A stretch of DNA of 64,000 bases from Cutaneotrichosporon cavernicola (GCF_030864355.1 NC_083394.1:2480001-2544000); one strand, 5' to 3'. Shown: positions 23,338-34,866, counted from the stretch's first letter. Notes: generated by a model from the sequence alone, not told the origin. Made by a program: numbers and translations.

Positions 23338-25892
23338 ATGGGTTCCAAACCTGCTGGAGACCCTTCTACTTCTACGTCGCTGCCTCCAACTGCCCCTTCT
23401 CGCCGTATCAAAGGCAAGAGAACACGTACAGGTAGGTTCGGCCTTGTCCGAGACCAAGCACATCTGCTGATACTAATCTGTAGGGTGCCTCACTTGCCGC
23501 GCTCGCAAGGTAAGTATAGTTACCCCACCTCGGCAAACCTCTTCCCAGGTTATGCGACGCTAACGCGTAGGTCAAGTGCGACGAACAGCCGGGCACGTGC
23601 GCCAACTGCGAGCGTGTGTGTCTCGCATGCAAGTGGCCTGAAGTCCGGAATGTCCTTGAAGAGCGTTCTGTAGCGCCAGTGCATTTGTCGAGAACGTCGA
23701 TAACTCCAAAGACAGAGCACAGCCCTCAACTCCCACCATCCTGTATGTCGATTGCCGAAACTCGAGCTAATGCTCAGCGGGTCCTATCAGGCGTAATCGC
23801 CACTCAGCGTGTGTAGCATGCCGATGCGCCCGCGCCAGATGTACCCAGGACCACCCCTCGTGCACACGGTGCATGGAGCAAGGCATCGCCTGTGAATATG
23901 CTACCTTGTCAGGAGTACCTGGAGCGACGCCGAGCAGCGTGGACGAGTCTCCCAGCGAGGCAGATCGTGAGCCGTGGAGAGGCCATGCCAACGTGTACGT
24001 GTGCTGTTGCCCCCTGCCATCCGCCCCTGCTGATCTCGTCAGTATCCACGGCATCCCCCGTCCAATCGTCGACCGTCATGTCGAGGCATTCTTCACACAC
24101 GTCTACCCAGTGCAAGGTAACGCCGTTGTGCACAGGGGCACGCTCATGCGCGACATTGCCGAAGGGACGTCGTCACACAAGGTCGTTCTCGCCATCTGTG
24201 CTGTTGCGTCGCGCTTTGTTGACGTCACGGGCACACCAAGAACTGCGGGTCATCACACAATGCTTACAGGGTCGCCAGAGGCCAATCGTTGGGCAGCCGA
24301 GGCCAAAGCCGACATCATCAACTCAGACATGAGCATTGAAAACATCACAGCCGCCCTCATCCTGGCCAAACATGACATCTATTCGGGGCGCTTCAGTCAA
24401 GCTTTTGTGCTTGCCGCCCTTGCAACTCGCATGTCCCTGGCGCTGTCGCTTCACCGTGAGATGCCCGCTGAGGCGGAGGTCTCTCGAGCGGAGCGCGAAA
24501 CCCGACGCCGGCTGATGTACGCGTGCTACTCGCTCGACCGCATCATGTCAACGGGCGTGCCAGAGTTCCTCTCCGTGCCTGCCCACCTTCTTCACGTCCG
24601 CCTCCCATGCGCCGAGCAGAAATTCAACTTGAACATTGAGTCGAACACGCCCATCCCCAACCTTGAGGATCCCGGGGTCGATGACTTCGCGCCAGCCATG
24701 CTCGACGAGGTGGGCATGTTCGGCCAACATGTTCGTCTTCTGAGCATACGCGCCAACATTCTTCGTGTCGTTCGGAACCGGCGCGAGTCGGACCTGCCTC
24801 CATGGGATGCTTCGTCGCTATTCGCCATGGCCAGGAACAAGCTCGAGGCCTGGTTCAACTTGCTTCCTCCGCAGTTCCAACTCGAGCCTGAGACTGTCTA
24901 CACCCGGCAGTTCCAAAACGAGCTCACTGCTCTCACCATGCTTCATGTGTGGTATAACCTCAACGTTGTCGAGCTCACACGCGTTTCGATGCCGGGGTTC
25001 ACTGAATCGCTTCCAGCGGAGCTGATTGGGAGGGCGCCGCAGGGGTGGGTGCAGCAGACACGCGACCAGTGTGTTTCCCACGCCCGCCTGGTCGCACGCA
25101 CACTTCGACACGTCGCCAGCTTGGTCGACATGGAGACGCTCGTCTTTGGGGACCAGTCGCTCCCCATCTGCGTCTATGAAAGTGCGCGTGTGAGACTGCA
25201 GTACGCATTCCTTCTGCCACACGAGCAGCAGCCGGCCGAACTTGGAGAGCTCACGGCGGACGTTGCGGTCCTGACCGTGTTCATTGAGCGCATGGGCAGA
25301 AACTTCCAGAATTCCAAGTTCCTTGTGGGTACGCGTGGTTGGGCGTAACTGACGGACACAGCTTCGCGAGATGCGCAAAATGCTCCGCCGTCATGGCTTG
25401 GATATCGGAAGTGACCTCTCCGAGCCGTCACAGCCTGGCAGTCCCGAGGCGCAGGATCCATGGTCGCGCCGGGTCCGCACGCTCCGTGAGCATGCACCGC
25501 GCCGGCCTCCATCGTCGGTCCCGTCCCACTCCCAATACTATCCGCCCCTCCAGAGCGCGCAAATCTCAGCAAACCACGCATCACAACATAACCACTCACA
25601 GGCTGGCTCACTACCAACACCTGCACCCACTGACGGCCCCGGCAGTGACCACATGCAACAGGCCATGTCGCTGTACCCCGGACCTGGCGTACCGGGCGGT
25701 GGCTTCTGGCATCACAACGGACACAATAACGGACATCCCGAGGAGGTTGCAGTCCTGCTTGGCGAGTTGGGCCAGGCGCAAACCACGGGAGGGGTGGATG
25801 CCATGGGCGGTGGCTCGCTCATGGACATGTTCGCCGACTGGGTTGCGACTGGCTATGACGCAGGGAACATGGGTCTTAACGGCGTCGTGTAG
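23338..25892 (+). CDS. Fungal transcription factor with two tandem Zn2Cys6 clusters
   Basis: Exons 23338-23431, 23484-23509, 23571-23742, 23778-25324, 25362-25892; about 789 aa. After a Ser/Thr-rich and basic start (SRRIKGKRTRT) comes a first binuclear cluster, GCLTCRARKVKCDEQPGTC then ANCERVCLAC, spacing C-x2-C-x6-C-x6-C-x2-C-x6-C. About 50 residues later a second complete cluster, ACVACRCARARCTQDHPSC then TRCMEQGIAC, has the same spacing. The second appears only when the 35-nt intron 23743-23777 is removed. The remainder is a fungal-specific regulatory (MHR) domain (IPRPIVDRHVEAFFTHVYPV; ATRMSLALSLHREMP; ETRRRLMYACYSLDR) and a Gly/His/Gln-rich activation-type tail. An extra 48-nt intron around 24000 (gtacgt...gtcag) is possible and in frame. 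Target genes are unknown. Confidence 0.85.
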
Positions 25893-26338
25893 AGGGGCCG
25901 TGCACAATGCTATCAACTGCAATGTATTTTACTGCAGCAAGCGGACTGCGATGTAGAGAATCACTTGTAATCGAGCGTAACTCCCTGTAGCTAGGAATGT
26001 AATGAAATGCTTTTAGCTCTCAGGTCCGGTAGAGGATAACACTCCTTGCTATGGGAGGAAGAGGATGTTGGGATGTCGATTGGCGATTGGCGAGCTGCTA
26101 AACAGGAATCGAACGTATCTGTCGTGAGTGTTGACCTAAATACTCCACCCACCGTCTCAACGTCTGTTCCCAAATCTTCAAGAACTCTCCCACCCAATTC
26201 CCTTTCTCCTCCCTTCCCTCAATCACTCTTTCTTCCACTCCGCAGAGTATTCAGTTGGATTCAACAGAAGGGAAGGCGGTCCACACCCCTGTTTCCTGCC
26301 GTCGTCATAGATAGCGTCCGCGAGGTTCCACAGCATCA
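25893..26338. other. Intergenic before tRNA
   Basis: 3' flank of the zinc-cluster gene and 5' flank of the tRNA. Nothing else recognised. Confidence 0.5.
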
Positions 26339-26430
26339 GGCGAGATGGCCGAGCGGTCTAAGGCGCTGTGTTAAGGTGTTCTAAGAACATCCGCAGTCTT
26401 CGGACGTGGGTTCGAATCCCACTCTCGTCA
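26339..26430 (+). tRNA. tRNA-Leu (anticodon AAG) with a 14-nt intron
   Basis: The acceptor stem pairs GGCGAGA (26339-26345) with TCTCGTC (26423-26429), followed by discriminator A. The D arm is GCCGAGCGGTCTAAGGC, the class II leucine form. The anticodon stem pairs CTGTG (26366-26370) with CGCAG (26392-26396). The loop reads TTAAGG plus C after removing an intron at 26377-26390, placing AAG as anticodon and the intron at the canonical 37/38 position. A variable arm (TCTTCGGA region) and T arm GTGGG-TTCGAAT-CCCAC complete it. A TTTT at 26460-26463 may terminate Pol III about 30 nt downstream. Confidence 0.93.
26377..26390 (+). other. tRNA-Leu intron
   Basis: Fourteen bases, tgttctaagaacat, inserted one base 3' of the anticodon. 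TGTTCT and AGAACA are reverse complements, so the intron is nearly a perfect palindrome. Confidence 0.8.
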
Positions 26431-27110
26431 ATAAGGGTATTCAGTTACTCAGCCTCCTCTTTTGAATCGCCTGAGAGGGAGACGGGGGCTTATTTTGATA
26501 CCAGCAGACTTCTGGTCCCATGTTGGACAATAGCGGACCGCAAGCACCCGACATGGCCGGAGAAGGAGAAGGAGAAGGCCGCCGAACGAGCTTCGTGGCG
26601 CACGCTTCATGCAATGATGAGTCCGCCTGGGCGTAGTGCAACCGAAAGGGGGGTCTCGTTCTCTCAGTCACCTGACTGCGGTGGTAGCAAGGTCAGTGAC
26701 CAGAGAGCTGAAGAGTCGGCAGTCTAACAGTGCTCGTACCATGTGTCTCTCTCTCTTCGGCCGTGGGGAGCGCCAGTGTCGCTTCCAGCCGCAAACTCAT
26801 GCTTCAGCTACTCGCAACGGGCTGCATTGCTTTCGAAAGGTTTTTTATGGATTTTCTACTGTTTTTGGCGTTTTCTGGGGTTCACTCTGGTGCTTGCTCA
26901 CTCACTGCACTTTCGACAGGATATGCTGGCCGTCTACCTCGGCAGCGGCGATCTGGGGTATTCCAAGCTGTGAATCTGTATCTCTCTGTATTCAACAGGG
27001 GCTAGAGGACGATCGCGGTGGCGCCCGCGTCCTCCGACCGAACCCGCCCGCGTCTCGGGTGGAACCGTCACTGACGCGGGCGGTATGGCCGCGTGATGTC
27101 GCCATGGAGT
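26431..27110. other. Intergenic, no gene recognised
   Basis: 680 bp between the tRNA and the stop of the minus-strand His/Gly-rich gene. A GC-rich self-complementary stretch (cccgcccgcgtc near 27046 versus gacgcgggcgg near 27073) could form a hairpin downstream of that gene. Confidence 0.45.
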
Positions 27111-28409
27111 TTAGTGCGATGGGCCGGGATGCGAGGCAGGAGGGCAACAGGGACCGTCGCGGCGCTTATGGTGCTTGCTGTGCTTGCTGTGCTTGCCCTT
27201 ACGGCCATGCTTGCCGTTGCAGTGCTTGCGCGGGGCCGGGGAGGGCCATGGTGGGTGCTCGGGATGGTGGTGAGGACCGACATGAGGGCCCGGAGCGCCG
27301 CCGTGTGGGCCGTCGTGGGGGGGCGCGGGGGCCCAGCCGTGCGACTCGTGGTTGCCGAACGGTCTGCGGGGCCCGAAATGGCTACCATGACCAAAGGGAC
27401 TCCCGCGACCGAATGGACCACCGTGACCAAACGGACCACCACCGGCAAAGTGTCCCTCGCGACCGAAGCGCGCACCGGGGCCGCCGAAGCCACCGAAACC
27501 GCCAAAGTCACCGAAGCCAGGCATCTCGCGCTCGTGGCCAAAGGGAATCTCGCCAAATCCACGGTGGCCACGGCGGTTCCAGGCGCGGAACTCGCGACGG
27601 AACTCGCGCTCGCGGCGACGGCCAAAACGACGGTGGAGGCGGTCGTCCGAGTCCGAATCCGAGCTAGTCGAGTCCGAGTCCGAGTCCGACTCGCTGGAGC
27701 TCGAAGACGAGTCAGACTGCGAGTCGGATGTGGTCGAGTCCGAAGTGTCGTCCTTGCGCGCCCGATGGCGCTGGTCGCACCGCATTTCGTGGAGCGTCGC
27801 GTCCCAGTCGACGTCGGCGGGCTCCACACCGGCGGGGAGTTCGATGTCGACGGTGTAAGTCTCGCCCGGACCGCGGTGGTGGTGGTGGCGGTGGTGACGG
27901 TGGAAGCGTCCCCAGCGGGCGAATCCGTGGCCGGGGAAGTTTCCGCGCCCAAAGGGGGGAGGGCCCGGGACCGGGGCCGGCGGCGTGGGCGGGACCGCGT
28001 GCTCGAAGCCGGGAGGCGGGGGTGGCAGAGGTGGTCCGCGAGGGCAGCCATGAGGTGCCGCGGGAGGAGGTGGACCGCCTGGCAGACCGTGGCGGCCGTG
28101 GCCATGCTTGTGCTCCTTGTGCTTGTGCTGGTGCTTGTTCTTGTCCTTTGCCTTGCGGCCCTTGCCGCGGTGCTTGTAGTACTTTCCGTGGCGGCCAACG
28201 ACGACGACGGTCACCGTGCGGCCAGCGAGCTCGGGCGCCCCGGCGAGGGACACGGCAGCCAAGTCGTCCGCGGCCTGGTCAACCTCGTCAACGGGCGTCT
28301 TCTCGTGCTCCGAGACAGTGTGCTCTGACACGACCTCGAATCCTTCGATTTTGTCGCTAGTGTCAGGCGACACTAGGGCGGGAACGTGCTCGATGTCGGC
28401 GTGGGCCAT
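27111..28409 (-). CDS. His/Gly/Ser-rich low-complexity protein of unknown function
   Basis: Intronless frame of 432 aa on the minus strand; start at 28409. No known domain. Visible blocks, in order: an acidic N-terminus (MAHADIEHVPALVSPDTSDK); a Val-rich strand with a basic Lys/His stretch (KDKNKHQHKHKEHKHGHG); Pro-rich runs; a His cluster (FHRHHRHHHHRGPGETYTVD) leading to a short ordered-looking segment (ELPAGVEPADVDWDATLHEM); an acidic Ser/Asp run (SESDSDSDSTSSDSDSDD); Arg/Phe-rich helix; then repeated GHGGPFGRGSPFGHG and FGGFGGFGG units; and a Lys/His tail ending CCPPASHPGPSH. A TATA-like CATAAATACC (28455-28464, minus) lies about 50 bp upstream of the ATG. It could be a metal-binding, stress or condensate-forming protein; this is inference only. 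Codon use fits the neighbours. Confidence 0.7.
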   Translation of the reverse strand: MAHADIEHVPALVSPDTSDKIEGFEVVSEHTVSEHEKTPVDEVDQAADDLAAVSLAGAPELAGRTVTVVVVGRHGKYYKHRGKGRKAKDKNKHQHKHKEHKHGHGRHGLPGGPPPPAAPHGCPRGPPLPPPPPGFEHAVPPTPPAPVPGPPPFGRGNFPGHGFARWGRFHRHHRHHHHRGPGETYTVDIELPAGVEPADVDWDATLHEMRCDQRHRARKDDTSDSTTSDSQSDSSSSSSESDSDSDSTSSDSDSDDRLHRRFGRRREREFRREFRAWNRRGHRGFGEIPFGHEREMPGFGDFGGFGGFGGPGARFGREGHFAGGGPFGHGGPFGRGSPFGHGSHFGPRRPFGNHESHGWAPAPPHDGPHGGAPGPHVGPHHHPEHPPWPSPAPRKHCNGKHGRKGKHSKHSKHHKRRDGPCCPPASHPGPSH

Positions 28410-29106
28410 TGTGAGACGAAGAGGAGATGGGTGGCAAAGTCGTCCAAGTGGTCTGGTATTTATGTTGCAGGTCGCCACAAGTCATTCGACCAAGCGCGTG
28501 GGAATCAGAGGGCACTGCAACTGTGCATCGCAGCAGACTGGGCTTCGTGAAGGCCAATTGCGCGTGATAAACCCCCCCTTAGCAGCGCCTCGACTGCAAT
28601 AATCGCTGGAATTTCCTGCGACACGTAGATGCCGAGCCGAGGAGAACGCGCGTCGTGCCTAAGATAGACTGCGGACTGGGAAGCGAACAAGGATGCGACC
28701 TGGCCAGTTGGCTTCGGGTGGCACACCCCGAAGCGTTAAGCGGTTAGCGGGTGTTAGGTCAGAGGACGGATGAGGTGAGATGTTAGAGGGACTAGCGTAA
28801 ATTCATGTGCGCAGTCGATCACACAATTATGCTTCTCGATTGACTCAGTTTCGGTATTTTACTTCCAAGTGGCCGACCAATGACGTAATGCCTGCTCAAA
28901 TTAAGTGCCCGCAAATCTCTGTGGTACAGTTAGTTACTCACAAATTCCATTCCAATAACCCATGCATGTCCTTAGTACACTCTCTTAATCTATGAACGGG
29001 CCCGATACCTGCAGGAAGGGTTTATGTGACGAGCAATATTAGTACAGGTGGTTGCAGGCAGGTGCCGTTCGAGTCGACAAAGGCGGCTGATCTAGCCCCT
29101 AGCTGC
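28410..29106. other. Intergenic, no gene recognised
   Basis: Contains the TATA-like promoter of the His/Gly-rich gene and the 3' flank of the GABA transaminase gene (AT-rich 28790-29000). No repeats were recognised. Confidence 0.5.
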
Positions 29107-30856
29107 TTAGATCTCCTTGAGGACCTTGTCCATCGTCTCGACAAGGACGTTGACGTGAGGCTCGCTGAAGGTGAGGGTAGGGCGGAGACGGACAGACATG
29201 TCACCGCAGCCACCGATCCTGAAAAGCGTCAGCTGGTACTCTGGCTGGAATCCAATCGACTCACTGGACACCGTTGGCGCGCATCTTGCCGACAAACGCA
29301 TCGCGAACCGCGGCCGACGGGAAGTCAAAGGCCTGGAAAGTCGCGACGTCCTGGCCGCGGTGGTTCGATACAAGGTTCTGGTGGCGCGAGAAGACGTCGG
29401 TGAGCGCCGTGGTAAGGACCTCACCGGTCTTGCGGGTGTGCTCAACAAGGTTGAACTCCTTGATGACGCGGATGATCTCGCGGGCCTGAAGGGTGCGCAT
29501 CGGGTCGCCCATCCAGGTGTTGTAGTTGCGGTACGGCTGGTTGGGGCGCGTCTCGCTCTTGTGGAAGATGCCGGCCTGCTGCATCTTCTTGGAGAAGGTG
29601 ACAAAGTCAGGCTCGTCGCCCTCCTGGAGGCCCCACTTCTCGTGCGCCCAGAAGGTACCAGTCGCACCGACACCGGTCTGGACCTCGTCGACAATGAAGA
29701 AGGCGTCGTGCTTCCTCGCGATCAGGCGGAGCTGGCGGTAGAAGTTGTTGGACGCGTGGCGGTCACCACCCTCCGACAGGATAGGCTCGATGATGACAGC
29801 AGCAACGGGGCGGGTCTTCTTGTTCTCAATGAGGATCTGCTCGTACTCCTGGAGGCAGCGGGCCTCCTCGGCCTCGTTCTCCTTGGCGAACTGGGAGTTC
29901 GGGTACTGGACCTTGGGGAAAGGAGCGACGGGCCAGTCAAAGGCGGGGATGTCGACCTTGTGGATGGCCTTGGAGCGGGTGGCTGAGAGCGAGCCGAAGA
30001 GTCGGCCGTGGAAGCCGCTCTTGAACGAGAGGACAGAGAGCTGGGGAGTACCAGGCTTCTGGTTGACCATGCACGAGTCGAGCTCCTCCTGGGTGAAGGG
30101 AGCGTCGTAAGAGCCACGCTCACGCTGACGGTATGCCATGAACGCTGCCTTGAAGGCGGTCTCGTTGGCGCTCGAACCACAAAGGGTGGTGACGAGCTTG
30201 TCAAGGCCCTTGGGCGCGACCGTCATGAGGCCAGTGTTGAGCCACTCTGCCCACTGCTTGGGAGGGAACGAACCGAGCGCAGGGCGGTTGAGGGCCGCCG
30301 TGATGAACTCATCCTGATTGGGTCAACAAAGTCACTTTAACAAGCACAAGCCGCTTCCTAGGGTGAAAAGCAAAGGATGATCCGGCGGCATCAAAGAGGT
30401 GAACCGCCGGCAGCTTGTGCGTGCTTCGCGGGGCAACACGAAGCAACCACAGCAGTGCGAGCGCGAGGGCGGGCACACGCAAACTCACCGAACGACCAAG
30501 CTCGAGGAGCTGGGGAACGTTGTAACCAATGGCAATCGACGAGATCTGCTGGAAAACATCGAGGAGCTGGTTACCGTCGGCGTCAACAAGGTAGTTGCCA
30601 TTGGATTTGGCGTAGTCGCAGACAAGGACGTGGGTACGGGGGTCCTGGATCTTGTCGATCTCGGCAGACTGGTTGTGAGCGACCTCAAAAGGACACATTG
30701 ACTCACGGCAGCCTTGCTCGCGGGGCCAGGAACGGTCTCGGTGTGGACCGAGGGCTTGGTGGGCTCGTTGGGGAAGATGGTCTTGGACGAGAACGCGCGC
30801 TGCGCAGGGCGAGCGACGCGAAGGGCAACGCGGCTGCGGAGCATGGCAGCGTGCAT
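29107..30856 (-). CDS. UGA1: 4-aminobutyrate (GABA) aminotransferase, mitochondrial-type
   Basis: Four exons on the minus strand: 30707-30856, 30489-30668, 29265-30313, 29107-29218; about 496 aa, the usual size. The N-terminus (MLRSRVALRVARPAQRAFSS) is a basic amphipathic mitochondrial-type presequence; yeast Uga1 itself is often described as cytosolic. Class III aminotransferase features: SNGNYLVDADGNQLLDVF, CGSSANETAFKAAF, FKSGFHGRLFGSLSATRS, AAVIIEPILSEGGDRHAS, FFIVDEVQTGVGATGTFWAH and the PLP-lysine segment FVTFSKKMQQAG, then NTWMGDP. Reaction: GABA plus 2-oxoglutarate to succinate semialdehyde plus glutamate, letting the cell use GABA as nitrogen. The intron 30314-30488 (175 nt) is unusually long for this window. 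Divergent from the amidase gene. Confidence 0.95.
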
Positions 30857-31817
30857 TTTTGGCGGCTGAAGCAGGAAAAGGGACAAAGAGTTAAAGATGA
30901 GAGAGTATCCTTTGTCCTCGTATGGTGACGAGAGTGTTTATTGACGAGAGTAGAGTTGGGAAGAGGAAGAACGGGAATAGGTCAGTTCAAGTAGTTGAAT
31001 AATGCGGGGACTTGTGGGGTGGACAAAGTGATAAAGTGACTAAACAACAAATTACGTAAGGTCGTCTTCATAGGAATTCCTGGGTCGATGTAAAGAGCTC
31101 GGTTGTCTTGCTCGGCCCGAACTGGATAAATGTGGGGTAATTTGGGGTAATTTGGCGAGGCCTGGCCTACATTTGACCTTTTATACGACAGATTAGAGAT
31201 ACACGATCCATATCCGACACGGGAATATCCTCAAGGTCAAATCCACCTGCCTTTTGGTCAAATCTTTCCAGAACACGGCTCCGGCCTCGCCAACGGGTAT
31301 GCCCCGCCTATCTCTGAACACGCGTATCAGTAGACTTTGGACATTCTGGCGTGATTCCACGGCACTCCCAGGCTTGTTGGCCGGGAGGGATGGGAACTGT
31401 GTCCCCTTGTGGAATGCCAACTTTCCTGGAGCATCACCCATCCTCTGTCCCGCCTGTTGCTGACCGCCCGTGACATCGGGCCTGTTCAAGACTGACTTGG
31501 CCTTGCCCACCCGCGTTTGGCTATCTGTAAACAAGTACCACGTCTCGCACCAGCGCCTCACTTGACGTTATTACTCTCACTCACGTGGCTGTCAAGGTGT
31601 ATATCCGCTCCCCTGCACTAATCCGGTTGTGCGTTCCAACCGTACCGTGCCTCCCAGCCGTCCGTTCCTCTGCCCTGTGGCCGGCGTCGGTCATGACCGA
31701 AACTGAAGCGCTCAAGCTCAGGAACTTGGATGTCCCCAGTCCGGCGACAACTGACTTCACTTATTGACATAGAGAGCCCACTTGCACTTCTTCCTCTTCT
31801 TCTCCATTACCGTGACA
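30857..31817. promoter_or_regulatory. Divergent promoter of UGA1 and amidase genes
   Basis: 961 bp between two nitrogen-catabolic genes transcribed away from each other. GATAA motifs, the core site of fungal nitrogen GATA factors, occur at 31030-31034 and 31125-31129. A direct repeat ggggtaatttgg lies near 31134-31155. A tract of GA/CT-rich sequence lies close to each start. Regulation is inferred from motif and context. Confidence 0.4.
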
Positions 31818-33535
31818 ATGACTACCTCTACTACCACCTGGGACAAGATCGCCGCCGAGAAGCGCGCGGCACGCGACGCCCTCATCCCCAAGGAGTGGCT
31901 TGTCGAGGTCGCCGACGATGTCATCGATGTCATGGACATCCCCGCCAAGTCGGGCGTCCTCTCCGCCGCCGAGTTGGAGATTACCGAGACGGCGGCACCA
32001 GCCCTCATCAAGAAGATGGTGGATAAGGAACTTACTTCCGAGGCCGTCACTGTCGCGTTCTGCAAGCGTGCGGCTATCGCGCAGCAGGTGGTGAGTAGCA
32101 CGCTCGCCAGCGGACACGAGCTTATCACAGACCAACTGTCTCACCGAAATCTTCTTCGAGCAAGCCATCACCCAGGCTAAGAAGATCGACGACGCTTACG
32201 CCCAGACCGGCAAGCCTGCCGGTCCTCTCCACGGCCTCCCTGTCTCGCTCAAGGACAACTTCAACGTCAAGGGCTACGACACGACAGTCGGCTTCGTCGC
32301 GTGGTGCAACGAGGCTGCCAAGATCGACTCGGAACTGGTCAAGCTCCTCCATGAGCAGGGTGCTGTGCTCTTCTGCAAGACTAACATTCCAACCGCAATG
32401 GTGAGTGGCCAGCCCTTGGCGGACGCTCTAACTCGTTCAGATGATCGCCGAGTCGTACAACAACGTCTGGGACTACACCTGCAGCCCGTGGAACCGCAAC
32501 ACGTCATCGGGGGGTTCGTCGGGAGGTGAGGGTGCTCTCGTCGCCTTTAAGGGTTCGCCGCTTGGCGTTGGCACCGACATTGGTGGCTCGATCCGTATCC
32601 CGTCCGCGCTCTCGGGAATCTACGGCCTCAAGCCCTCGTTCGGCCGCTTTCCGACGTATGGTTCCCGCTCGGGTATGCCTGGTCAGGAGGCCGTGCGCTC
32701 GATCAACGGGCCCATGTCCTCGTCGCTCGAGGCTTGCACGCTCTTCTCCAAGACCGTTGTCGACTCGCAGCCATGGCTCCGCGACCCTCAGTGCCTCCCG
32801 ATCCCATGGCGCGAGGTCGAGCTTCCGCAGCAGCTCGTCTTTGGCATCTTGATGGACAACGGGATCGTCCGCCCCACGCCTCCCGTCACCCGTGCCCTTC
32901 TCGAGACTAAGAAGGCCCTCGAGGCTGCTGGTCACAAGGTCATCGAGTGGACGCCATTCGACCTCGCAGAGTCCAAGAGCCTGATTGAGCGCTTCTTCGT
33001 CGGCGACGGAGGGGTCAAGATCTCCAGTACGATCGCCGCCGGCTCCGAGCCATGGCCCAAGGGCCTCACTACTTACCAGCAGGCCGCCGAAAAGTCCAAG
33101 TCGTCCCCCCCACTCGTCGGGGACCTTTGGACTCTCCAGGCGGAGCGTAACGCCTACAACAAGGGCATGCTCGACGCGTGGAACGCGACCGTGGAGATCA
33201 CTGGCACCGGGCGCCCTATCGACGGCCTCATCTCGCCCGTCACTGCTTACGCCTCGTGCCCGCGCTACACTTTTGCGCACGTCACGTACACGTCCGTGTG
33301 GAACATTACCGACCAGAGCTCGGCCGTGTTCCCAGTGACCCGGGTCACCGAGGCCGACGTTAGGCCCGATGACCTTGGAGAGTTCCGCAACGAGGAGGAG
33401 AAGAAGGTGTGGGAATCATATGACCCCAAGGTTGTCGTCGGTGCACCCGTCGGTCTCCAGATCGTCACCCGCCGCCTTGAGGAGGAGAAGGCCCTGGCCT
33501 TGGCTGGCGTCGCGGCCAAGGCGCTCGGCAAGTAG
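31818..33535 (+). CDS. Acetamidase-type amidase (amidase signature family)
   Basis: Three exons: 31818-32090, 32131-32400, 32441-33535; about 545 aa. The amidase-signature Ser-cisSer-Lys triad is visible: Lys in GLPVSLKDNFNVKG, the Gly/Ser-rich stretch SSGGSSGGEGALVAFKGSPL, and the nucleophile Ser in GVGTDIGGSIRIPSALSGIYG. The overall sequence (MIAESYNNVWDYTCSPWNRN) resembles fungal amdS-like acetamidases, which release ammonia from short amides so they can serve as nitrogen source. General amidases and fatty-acid amide hydrolase-like enzymes share the fold, so the substrate is not certain. No signal peptide; probably cytosolic. Start: ATG at 31818, with the in-frame upstream codons lying in the pyrimidine-rich leader. 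Confidence 0.9.
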
Positions 33536-34866
33536 AAGCAGCTAGCGGTAACATCGGATGTATTTTTTGATGCGTAGTCTGCAACGTAGCACCACAGGAA
33601 AAACGTTGGTACAAGCGCTGCTGCAAGAGGCGTCCTATGATATTTAGTTGACGCCCCAATATTGGGAAAACCACAGTGCCAAGGAGCGCGGAGGGTCTGT
33701 TCGCCTGAACATGCCAATGCATTCACGCCAACATCACATCCATCACATTGGCCGAATGGCATCTCTACCCGGCCGACGTTCCTGGAAGACAAGTCGGACA
33801 GACCTCGTAGAACTTGCATGTCCCGGGCCACCGTCTGTGCTATCTGGAAAGTTTGCCTCTGGTTGCAGAAAGGTATATCAGCCCGCTTGTCGTCCTTGGT
33901 ACCCTTGCTTGCTCCTGTTGAGAGAGATAGACGAGATAGAGGACGGACTTGCTGACCCAGCCTACACGTGCCAAAGGCGCCACCAACTCCGCGAGAGATG
34001 CGCCATCTTCCGCAAGCGCCGGATGTAGGAATCCAGTCGGGCCTGCTCTCGCGATGTTGAACAACCGCTTTGGTTACATACATCCTTGTCCGCCGGCGGG
34101 GATAACATCTCGCCTAGATCATATTTACGCGACGGATGTTCGCGAATCTGGCCGTTCATACCGGCCCACCTTCTGCTGCACCTGGACCAGGTGATAGGGA
34201 TGCTGCAGACCGCTCCTCTCAATTTCCGCAGGTGGTATACGCGCTGCTGAAGGAGGAACGTCCGCTGTAAACGGCCAAGTCCGTTGGCATCGGTCAAGAA
34301 ACGGGCCGGCGTGTGCCGCAATGCAGAGCATAAGCATGTGGGGCCAGGTGCCTCAAGATGCCTGAATTCCTGGCCAACGTACAAGGGCTTTTCCTTCTGT
34401 CCCTGAAGTGGGCATGTGTTCACTCATCGTAACTGGCTAGTTTGACAGGAATAGCTGATCGAGAGGGTTGGCAGCAACTGGCAGCTGGCAGCCTAAGTAG
34501 CTTCGGCCGCAACAGTCGAAAGTTAACCCTGACACTCTCCGATATCTTCATTACACTCCAGTCATGGGGGTTTTGCCGACTGCAGCCGCCTGGCCGCCAT
34601 AACACGGTTATCGCCCGCTCAGGCTTGGCCACAGCATCAGGTCCCAGTACCCGCTCCGGTCTGGTGTCAGCTGTTGCCATCGGAGGCACCGGTGGCGGCC
34701 CCACCCCCACCTCCGGCGTATAGAGTTCCGCGCTTTTTGTGGATACGACTCAAATTTCGGGCCGTTCCTGCCCCAGACCGGGGCCTCCTGCTAGTTCGTA
34801 CTAAAGAACATACACCCCGCCGATCCGTTGGGTTCATCCCCCTGTTACACTTGCAACCTGCGAACG
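33536..34866. other. Intergenic, 1.3 kb, no gene recognised
   Basis: Several open frames exist, but none has splice-consistent, family-like or codon-consistent sequence. GC-rich promoter-like sequence precedes the permease start at 34867. Possibly decayed sequence. Confidence 0.45.

Noticed and set aside
26636..27667. 343-codon plus-strand open frame
   Set aside because: Mostly the shadow of the minus-strand His/Gly-rich gene; its Arg/Gly composition is the antisense of that repeat, and its 5' part crosses the tRNA flank.
33536..34866. Possible decayed gene or transposon
   Set aside because: No recognisable protein motif, terminal repeat or duplication; left as unannotated intergenic DNA.
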